Of a DNA stretch of 27,674 bases, positions 22,340 to 27,674 are shown in pieces. The DNA comes from CALFCX01 sp041650595 (GTDB taxonomy: Bacteria; Margulisbacteria; WOR-1; JAKLHX01). The stretch lies in NCBI GenBank assembly GCA_041650595.1, contig JBAZKW010000020.1, forward strand, positions 1 to 27,674, written 5' to 3'. A program made the position numbers and the translations under genes. The first letter of the stretch is position 1; each line of letters starts with the position of its first letter. The notes under the pieces are model-generated. The model saw only the letters and a list, made by a program, of their open reading frames with translations, had not been told where the DNA came from and did no database searches.

Positions 22340-24547
22340 GTGACCAAAACTCTGGTAATTGTAGAATCTCCGGCCAAGGCAAAGACCCTGGAAAAATTCC
22401 TGGGAAGTGATTATTCCGTAAAGGCCAGCTCGGGCCATATAAGAGATTTGCCGACGGGCGCTATGGGTGTGGACCTCGAAAAAGGTTTGTACACGCCCAC
22501 ATATACTATATTGAAAGGTAAAGAAAAGGTCGTTAAAGATTTAAAAGGCTTTGCATCCAAAGCCACTACCGTTCTTCTGGCCCCTGACCCGGACAGGGAA
22601 GGGGAAGCTATCGCGTGGCATCTGGCATTTTTGCTGGACGGGAAATACAAAGTCAAAAGGATAGAATTCAACGAAATAACAAAGGGCGCAGTGCAGGAAG
22701 CGGTAAAAAATCCGCGCGACATAGATATGCAAAGAGTTGACGCACAGCAAGCCCGCAGGATACTTGACCGCATCGTCGGTTACAAAATATCGCCGTTACT
22801 TTGGAAAAAGGTACGAAAAGGGCTTTCCGCAGGCAGGGTGCAGTCCGTGGCGGTAAGGCTGATCTGTGAAAGAGAAAGCCTTGTCCAGAGATTTGTTCCA
22901 AAAGAATTTTGGAAAATAACGGCTCTGCTTTCCAAAAAAGACAAAAAGCAGCCTTTCGAGGCGCTGGTACTTTCAAAAGCCGGGAAACAACTCGAAATAA
23001 ATGATGAGTCATCATCCTCGGCTATCTTAAAAGATCTGGAAGGGGCGTCTTTTGAAGTAAAAGAGGTCCGCCGCAAAGAGCAGAAAAGAAATCCTTATCC
23101 TCCTTTTATTACCAGTACGCTCCAACAGGATGCTTCCAGAAAGCTCGGGTATCAGGCAAAAAGGACGATGAGCATAGCCCAAAAGCTTTACGAAGGCGTG
23201 GAAGTGTCCGGCGAGGGCTATGTAGGCCTTATAACCTATATGAGGACCGATTCGGTCAGGATAGCGGATACTGCGATCGAGGAAGTAAGAAAGTTCATAG
23301 GCGAAAAAATATCGGCCAAGCATCTTCCTAAAACGCCAAATCTATACAAGACAAAAAAAGGCGCTCAAGATGCCCACGAAGCGATCCGGCCGACATCAGT
23401 ATTCAGGACACCCGAGCAGGTAAAGAACGATCTCACTCCGGAACAGTACAAGCTGTACGATCTGATCTGGAAAAGGTTTGTCGCGTCACAAATGAATCCG
23501 GCGGTCTTTGATATGACTTCCGTAGATATTGCGGCAGGAGATTATATTTTCAGGGCTTCGGGCAGTGTTGTTAAATTTGACGGATTCCTTTCCCTTTACG
23601 AAGAGAGCAAAGACGAAAGCGACGAAAAATCTTCTACATTGCCGGAACTTTCGGAAAAAGAGCCGCTCATTTTGGAAAAAATTGCTCCTTCGCAGCATTT
23701 TACCCAGCCGCCTGCCCGCTACAACGAAGCGTCTCTCGTAAAAGAACTTGAAGAAAGAGGAATAGGCAGGCCCAGCACTTATGCCCCGATAATAAGTACT
23801 ATTGTGGACAGAGGGTATGTAATTAAGGATGGCCGGACGCTAAAACCTACGGAGCTCGGTATCATCACGAACGGACTTTTGGTAAAGCATTTTCCGACCG
23901 TGCTTGATGTGGAATTTACCGCGCGCATGGAAGAAGAGCTGGACGATATCGAAGACGGGAAAATTGTTTGGACAAAAGTACTTGAAGAATTTTACGGCCC
24001 TTTTAAAACTTCTATGGATAAAGCCGGCGTTGAGATGAAAAAGGTCAAGATGGAAGAAAAGACCGACGAAATATGCGAAAAATGCGGCAGTCCAATGGTC
24101 GTGCGCCAGAGCAGGTTCGGGGCTTTTCTTGCCTGTACGGGTTTTCCTAAATGCAAGAATACCAAAGACCTCCCAAGAAAAGGCGAAGAGATATCCGAAG
24201 TAAAGGAACCCTGCGAAAAATGCGGCAGTCCCATGGAAGTCAAAAGAAGCCGTTTCGGGGTATTTCTTGCCTGCAGCGCATATCCAAAATGCAAAAATAC
24301 AAAATCGATACTCAAAAAGATCGGCATGAAATGCCCCGAAGCCGGGTGCGGCGGCGATATTGTCGAAAAAAGGTCAAAAAAAGGGCGGGTGTTCTTTTCT
24401 TGCAGCAACTGGCCGACCTGCAAATTCTCTTCCTGGCAAAGGCCATTGCCTGAGACCTGTCCGACCTGCGGGGCATATCTCACGGAAAAGTATTCAAAGG
24501 CCGGCATCTCCAAAGAATGTTCCAAAAAATGCGGCTATAAAGCCTAA
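22340..24547 (+). CDS. topA: DNA topoisomerase I
   Basis: 735 aa, type IA topoisomerase that relaxes negative supercoils. The TOPRIM domain has LVIVESPAKAKTLEKFLG with E9 and APDPDREGEAIAWHL. The active-site Tyr is Y300 in LITYMRTDSVR. PPARYNEASLVKELEERGIG and RPSTYAPIISTI are also conserved. The C-terminus has a string of four Cys-rich modules: two near-identical CEKCGSPM...C..(F/Y)PKCKN units, a third CPEAGCGG...C..WPTC, and a last CPTC...CSKKCGYK. GTG start with AGGAGG 6 bases upstream. Own promoter, separate from the purE operon. Confidence 0.96.
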   Translation: MTKTLVIVESPAKAKTLEKFLGSDYSVKASSGHIRDLPTGAMGVDLEKGLYTPTYTILKGKEKVVKDLKGFASKATTVLLAPDPDREGEAIAWHLAFLLDGKYKVKRIEFNEITKGAVQEAVKNPRDIDMQRVDAQQARRILDRIVGYKISPLLWKKVRKGLSAGRVQSVAVRLICERESLVQRFVPKEFWKITALLSKKDKKQPFEALVLSKAGKQLEINDESSSSAILKDLEGASFEVKEVRRKEQKRNPYPPFITSTLQQDASRKLGYQAKRTMSIAQKLYEGVEVSGEGYVGLITYMRTDSVRIADTAIEEVRKFIGEKISAKHLPKTPNLYKTKKGAQDAHEAIRPTSVFRTPEQVKNDLTPEQYKLYDLIWKRFVASQMNPAVFDMTSVDIAAGDYIFRASGSVVKFDGFLSLYEESKDESDEKSSTLPELSEKEPLILEKIAPSQHFTQPPARYNEASLVKELEERGIGRPSTYAPIISTIVDRGYVIKDGRTLKPTELGIITNGLLVKHFPTVLDVEFTARMEEELDDIEDGKIVWTKVLEEFYGPFKTSMDKAGVEMKKVKMEEKTDEICEKCGSPMVVRQSRFGAFLACTGFPKCKNTKDLPRKGEEISEVKEPCEKCGSPMEVKRSRFGVFLACSAYPKCKNTKSILKKIGMKCPEAGCGGDIVEKRSKKGRVFFSCSNWPTCKFSSWQRPLPETCPTCGAYLTEKYSKAGISKECSKKCGYKA

Positions 24548-24562
24548 AGGGACGTCCTTCAC

Positions 24563-25402
24563 ATGAAAGTCATATCAGATCCGCGCAAGATGCATTCTTT
24601 TTCAATATCAGCCGCGCAAAAAGGCCTGAAAATAGCTTTTGTCCCTACGATGGGAGCATTGCATGAAGGACATCTTGCACTTATAAGAGCCGCGAAAAAA
24701 AAGTTGGACGTTGTTGTTGTCAGCATATTTGTGAACCCCATACAATTTGGCCCGAAGGAAGATCTTAAGAAATATCCCAGGAACATCAAAAAGGACATAT
24801 CTTTGTTGAAAAAAGAGCATGTCGACGTTTTATTTTATCCCACTGCAAAAAATATGTTCCCTGAAGGTTATTCTTCGTTTGTTGAGGTCAAAGGATTGGA
24901 TAAAAATCTCTGCGGCGCGTCCCGGCCGGGGCATTTTAGGGGAGTTGCGACCATTGTTGCAAAACTTTTTAATATTGTCCGACCAAAGGTCGCTTTTTTC
25001 GGCGCAAAAGATTATCAACAGCAGGCAATTATACGAAAAATGGTAAAAGATCTTAATATGAGCGTAGAGATCGTGACAGTAAAGACCGTTCGGGAAAATG
25101 ACGGACTTGCGAGAAGCTCAAGGAACGCTTATCTGTCAAAAGAAGAACGGAAACAAGCTCCTGTTTTATATAAGACGTTGTTATTGGCCGCACATATGAT
25201 AAAGACCGGCGAGAAGAATGCTGCAAAAGTGGCCGCTGCGGCAAAAAAGAGCATTGTCCAAGACACTGAGTTTAAAATTGATTATGTTTCTGTAGTAAAT
25301 CCGCAGACTTTGGAATATCAGAAAACAATAAAACGACCTGTTCTAATAGCAGTTGCCGCGCATTTGGGGAAGACAAGGTTGATAGATAATATTTTGATCT
25401 AA
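24563..25402 (+). CDS. panC: Pantothenate synthetase
   Basis: 279 aa. Condenses pantoate and beta-alanine with ATP to make pantothenate, the coenzyme A precursor. The HxGH nucleotidyl motif is in FVPTMGALHEGHLAL (H34, H37). Also visible are VNPIQFGPKED, GHFRGVATIVAKLFNIVRP, FFGAKDYQQ and the KMSKS-like ARSSRNAYLS. The length is typical. It starts 15 bases after topA with AAGGGA about 9 bases upstream and probably shares the topA transcript. The stop is only 4 bases from the stop of a convergent unknown gene, and I see no terminator between them. Confidence 0.96.
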   Translation: MKVISDPRKMHSFSISAAQKGLKIAFVPTMGALHEGHLALIRAAKKKLDVVVVSIFVNPIQFGPKEDLKKYPRNIKKDISLLKKEHVDVLFYPTAKNMFPEGYSSFVEVKGLDKNLCGASRPGHFRGVATIVAKLFNIVRPKVAFFGAKDYQQQAIIRKMVKDLNMSVEIVTVKTVRENDGLARSSRNAYLSKEERKQAPVLYKTLLLAAHMIKTGEKNAAKVAAAAKKSIVQDTEFKIDYVSVVNPQTLEYQKTIKRPVLIAVAAHLGKTRLIDNILI

Positions 25403-25406
25403 CTCT

Positions 25407-25970
25407 TTATCGGTAAGGCCTAAATATCGGGAATCTTGCTCTCATTGCTTCATAGTTGGAAGTATCATATTGTGCCCGTAGCGCTTTTTCCGAGTCTGTC
25501 CGCTCCGTAAAAAATGTCGAGTAATCGACGGATATAGGGGGAAGAAGGACAGTACCGTGGCTGTCACCATCCATTTCAGGGAAAAGCGCTTTCATTAGCC
25601 ATCTATTATTTGCGGAATCCACTTCCAGATATGCTCCGTTCAGTATACTTACAGTATCTGGTCTCCATCCGTTGGGGGCTACCACGTCAAAGGTCCCAAG
25701 GATATCTCCGGGTTTTCTTATAGCGTGGCATGAATACGGCTCAAGCGGAAAGAGATGGTCATAGTCCGGTCCTACATAAGTTGTATCCGGTAATTTTCTA
25801 AAAACATGTACTTTGAACCGGTCGACAAGCAAAGTGTGGGACATTGAAGCGGTAAGGCCGATGCCGACTCTTTCTTTTCCGGGACACAGAGCTGCGGATT
25901 GTTTTATAACGACCGATCTAAGGGCCGTTTCGCCAGATGATTTAAGAAAGCCAAATAAAGAAGTTTTCAT
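25407..25970 (-). CDS. Hypothetical protein of unknown family
   Basis: 187 aa. I do not recognise it. There is no signal peptide, membrane segment or cysteine cluster (C49 and C81 are the only Cys I see). The middle is rich in aromatic and Pro residues (GPDYDHLFPLEPYSCHAIRK, VVAPNGWRPD), suggesting a compact beta-rich domain; the C-terminus is charged and ends FPIFRPYR. The ATG at 25970 has AGGAA about 7 bases upstream, and the protein has normal composition, so it is likely real. It is monocistronic and convergent with panC, with divergent yraN upstream. Base usage does not look strikingly foreign. Confidence 0.7.
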   Translation of the reverse strand: MKTSLFGFLKSSGETALRSVVIKQSAALCPGKERVGIGLTASMSHTLLVDRFKVHVFRKLPDTTYVGPDYDHLFPLEPYSCHAIRKPGDILGTFDVVAPNGWRPDTVSILNGAYLEVDSANNRWLMKALFPEMDGDSHGTVLLPPISVDYSTFFTERTDSEKALRAQYDTSNYEAMRARFPIFRPYR

Positions 25971-26122
25971 TAGTTTTTCCTGGGATATCTAAACATGTAT
26001 CGTCTAATAATAATGTCAATTTCATCTTTTTACGGCAACTGTCGAAAAATCCTACACCCCCACACCAAACAAAAACGGGATTTGTTCATAAACAATGCAT
26101 GTTATCCGTTGATGAACGCAAA

Positions 26123-26157
26123 ATTGTAGAGGCGGGTTTCAAACCCGCCTCTACAAT
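26123..26157. repeat. 35-bp hairpin repeat with 17-bp arms
   Basis: ATTGTAGAGGCGGGTTT and its exact complement flank a single C at 26140. It sits in the 238-base divergent region between the unknown gene and yraN. Read in one frame it gives RGGFETRLYN, a peptide pattern I recall from dispersed hairpin repeats in uncultured bacterial genomes. It is short of a T-tract and close to a promoter, so a simple terminator role is unlikely. The rest of the region (25971-26208) shows no gene. Confidence 0.85.
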
Positions 26158-26163
26158 AAAACA

Positions 26164-26192
26164 TTGTTACCGTTTTGGTTTGGCGGAATAAT
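26164..26192 (+). promoter_or_regulatory. Candidate promoter of yraN-comM
   Basis: TTGTTA (26164-26169) and AATAAT (26187-26192) are separated by 17 bases. The start of transcription would be near 26199, about 10 bases before the GTG at 26209. This also argues against using the TTG at 26164 as the yraN start, since that would lie in the -35 box. Confidence 0.5.
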
Positions 26193-26208
26193 TGCTGTAA
26201 GTCGGTTT

Positions 26209-26583
26209 GTGGGATCAGAAAGCAAAGATATTGGCAAAAAAGGCGAAACCGCAGCTGCAAAGTATCTGGAAAAACTCGGCTGGAAGATATTGGAACAAAA
26301 TTACAGGACAAGCCGCGGTGAAATTGACCTCATTGCCCAGGACCGCGATCTGCTTGTTTTTGTCGAAGTAAAAAGCTATTCCTGCCGGAGCTTTTACCTG
26401 CCGTCATTTTCGATAGACAAGAATAAGCGTCAATGCATTATAAAAGCCGCCAAAGTATATTTATTCAGTAAAAAGGTCCGCGATGTAAACTGTCGTTTCG
26501 ATGTGGTCACCATATATAAGGATTCTCATGGGAATGAAAAAATTGAACATTACAAGAACGCGTTTGATATTGGCAGGGGGTAA
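26209..26583 (+). CDS. yraN: YraN/UPF0102 family nuclease-fold protein
   Basis: 124 aa from the GTG. It matches UPF0102: DIGKKGETAAAKYLEKLGWKI, then the PD-(D/E)XK-like core GEIDLIAQDRDLLVFVEVK, which holds the usual E, D and EVK residues. Family proteins resemble Holliday junction resolvases but their activity is not settled. The frame extends to a TTG at 26164, but that would overlap the promoter; the GTG at 26209 gives the normal N-terminus (MGSESKDIG). No strong Shine-Dalgarno sequence. It lies 5 bases upstream of comM, a common pairing that suggests a role in processing of incoming or recombining DNA. Confidence 0.88.
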   Translation: MGSESKDIGKKGETAAAKYLEKLGWKILEQNYRTSRGEIDLIAQDRDLLVFVEVKSYSCRSFYLPSFSIDKNKRQCIIKAAKVYLFSKKVRDVNCRFDVVTIYKDSHGNEKIEHYKNAFDIGRG

Positions 26584-26588
26584 AACAA

Positions 26589-27674
26589 GTGTTCGTCAGG
26601 ATAAAAAGCGCTGCTTTTATCGGGCTCCATTGTTATCCGGTGGACGTGGAAATCAACTTGAGCCGAGGCCTTCCCGGACAGTCAATAGTAGGGCTTCCGG
26701 ATGCGGCTGTAAAAGAAAGCCGCGACAGAGTCAAATCAGCGGTCGGCAACAGCGGGTTTGAATTTCCTCCAGGTTACTGCACGGTAAATCTGGCGCCGGC
26801 GGACACCAGGAAAGAAGGCTCAATGTACGATCTTGCGATAGCACTGGGTATTTTGGCGGTATCCGGGCAACTATCCCAAAACTGCCTGGAAAACACGGCG
26901 GCCATCGGAGAGCTTTCTTTGGACGGCAATTTGCGTTCTGTGAACGGCGTGCTTCCGATGTGCCTTGAACTTTCTCTGCGGGGTGTTTCAAAAGTTCTTG
27001 TGCCTGAAGAAAACGCGGTAGAAGCCTCTGCTGTGGCAGGCCTGGATGTAATCCCCGTGCCGGACTTGAAAAAAGCCGTCCAATATTTAAATGGCGAAGA
27101 AAAGATTTCTCCCTGCAAGACCGATCTTGAACAGGTTTTTTCTCAGGATGACTATTCGGACGGTGATTTTTCCGAAGTGAAAGGGCAGTTCCAGGCAAAA
27201 CGGGCGCTTGAGATCGCCGCAGCCGGCGGACACAATGTTCTGATGATAGGGCCTCCCGGTAGCGGCAAGACAATGCTTGCCAAGAGGCTGCCATCGATAA
27301 TGCCCGATCTTATCCTGTCGGAAGCTCTCGAAATAACCAAGATCTACAGCGTAGCAGGCCTTTTGGACAGAAGAAAATCTATTGTAAAAAAGCGACCCTT
27401 CAGATCTCCGCACCATACAACTTCTGATATCGGCATAATAGGTGGCGGCAGGATACCAAGTCCCGGAGAAGTGACGCTGGCGCATCTCGGACTTCTTTTT
27501 CTTGATGAATTCCCTGAATTTGACAGGGGCGTTTTGGAAGTGTTGCGCCAGCCGCTGGAAGACGGACGGGTCACTATTTCAAGGGCTTCCGCTTCGCTCA
27601 CGTATCCGGCACAATTCATGCTTATTGCCGCGATGAACCCATGTCCGTGCGGAAATTACGGAGAGCAAAGCCTT
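26589..27674 (+). CDS. comM: ComM-type AAA+ protein (Mg chelatase-like), 5' part
   Basis: 362 codons visible; the gene runs off the right edge and is not interrupted. ComM is an AAA+ helicase that promotes branch migration during natural transformation. The N-terminal ChlI domain has GLPGQSIVGLPDAAVKES and VNLAPADTRKEGSMYDL. The ATPase has Walker A GPPGSGKT (221-228), RPFRSPHHTTSD, GGGRIPSPGEVTLAHLG, Walker B LLFLDEF with D306/E307, and NPCPCG. GTG start with AGGGGG 8 bases upstream, next to yraN. With the minor pilin operon it hints at, but does not prove, competence. About 140 C-terminal residues should lie beyond the window. Confidence 0.95.
   Translation, partial: MFVRIKSAAFIGLHCYPVDVEINLSRGLPGQSIVGLPDAAVKESRDRVKSAVGNSGFEFPPGYCTVNLAPADTRKEGSMYDLAIALGILAVSGQLSQNCLENTAAIGELSLDGNLRSVNGVLPMCLELSLRGVSKVLVPEENAVEASAVAGLDVIPVPDLKKAVQYLNGEEKISPCKTDLEQVFSQDDYSDGDFSEVKGQFQAKRALEIAAAGGHNVLMIGPPGSGKTMLAKRLPSIMPDLILSEALEITKIYSVAGLLDRRKSIVKKRPFRSPHHTTSDIGIIGGGRIPSPGEVTLAHLGLLFLDEFPEFDRGVLEVLRQPLEDGRVTISRASASLTYPAQFMLIAAMNPCPCGNYGEQSL

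Noticed and set aside
22829..22839. A half-site resembling the GGCAGGCAGG arm of the PAGRQ palindrome.
   Set aside because: It encodes the conserved SAGRVQS segment of TopA and has no matching second arm, so the likeness is chance.
26014..26019. A perfect TTGACA on the minus strand upstream of the unknown 187-aa gene.
   Set aside because: No acceptable -10 box is found at 15-19 bases; the nearest AT-rich hexamers are 13 or 22 bases away.
1..27674. CRISPR arrays, tRNA or rRNA genes, transposases and prophage genes.
   Set aside because: I saw no regularly spaced direct repeats, no tRNA or rRNA-like sequence and no transposase, integrase or phage structural motif.

Overview
The window is a stretch of ordinary bacterial chromosome with dense, mostly co-directional genes and several small repeat islands. 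No phylum marker (rRNA, ribosomal protein) is present. The content suggests a diderm (Gram-negative type) bacterium: a substrate-binding protein with a signal peptide but no lipobox Cys, GT9 (heptosyltransferase)-like proteins, a DUF374-type acyltransferase and a type IV pilus/pseudopilus minor pilin operon. Moderate G+C by eye, many TTG/GTG starts, SD-poor starts and dispersed palindromes encoding peptides such as PAGRQ recall uncultured candidate-phylum genomes (for example Saganbacteria/WOR-1 or Margulisbacteria-like). That assignment is a guess.

Layout. (1) 2-2332: tail of an unknown gene, then a 699-aa highly diverged alpha-glucan phosphorylase (GT35)-like protein that keeps the PLP lysine. 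(2) 2352-9424: a strong promoter drives secD-secF-ftsK and a vitamin B12/siderophore-type ABC importer (btuF-btuC-btuD-like), with overlapping or nearly touching genes. (3) 9480-12768: two tandem GT9-fold paralogues that appear to lack the catalytic residues, overlapping a YchF/OLA1-family protein whose GTPase motifs are destroyed but whose TGS domain is intact. (4) 12778-14378, minus strand: four minor pilin genes (FimT/GspH, PilV/GspI, PilW/GspJ and PilX-like). (5) 14379-14582: repeat island ending in a perfect 40-bp palindrome that overlaps the end of aroE. (6) 14583-15449, minus strand: aroE, divergent from (7) 15529-22258: purE-cvpA-apgM-tyrA-aroA-mutL-DUF374 acyltransferase. (8) topA and panC, with a separate strong promoter for topA. 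(9) A 187-aa unknown gene on the minus strand, a 35-bp hairpin repeat, then yraN and the start of comM, which runs off the window.

How it fits together. aroE, aroA and tyrA cover late steps of shikimate and tyrosine synthesis; purE serves purine and panC pantothenate synthesis; SecDF, FtsK, TopA and MutL are housekeeping. Minor pilins plus ComM and YraN are compatible with DNA uptake and processing. The least understood parts are the 9480-12768 module (two pseudo-glycosyltransferase-like proteins with a pseudo-GTPase), the diverged phosphorylase, and the palindromic repeats, one of which is inserted in frame in a prepilin leader peptide. Three genes (secD, aroE, yraN) have predicted promoters so close to the start codon that their mRNAs would be leaderless or nearly so.
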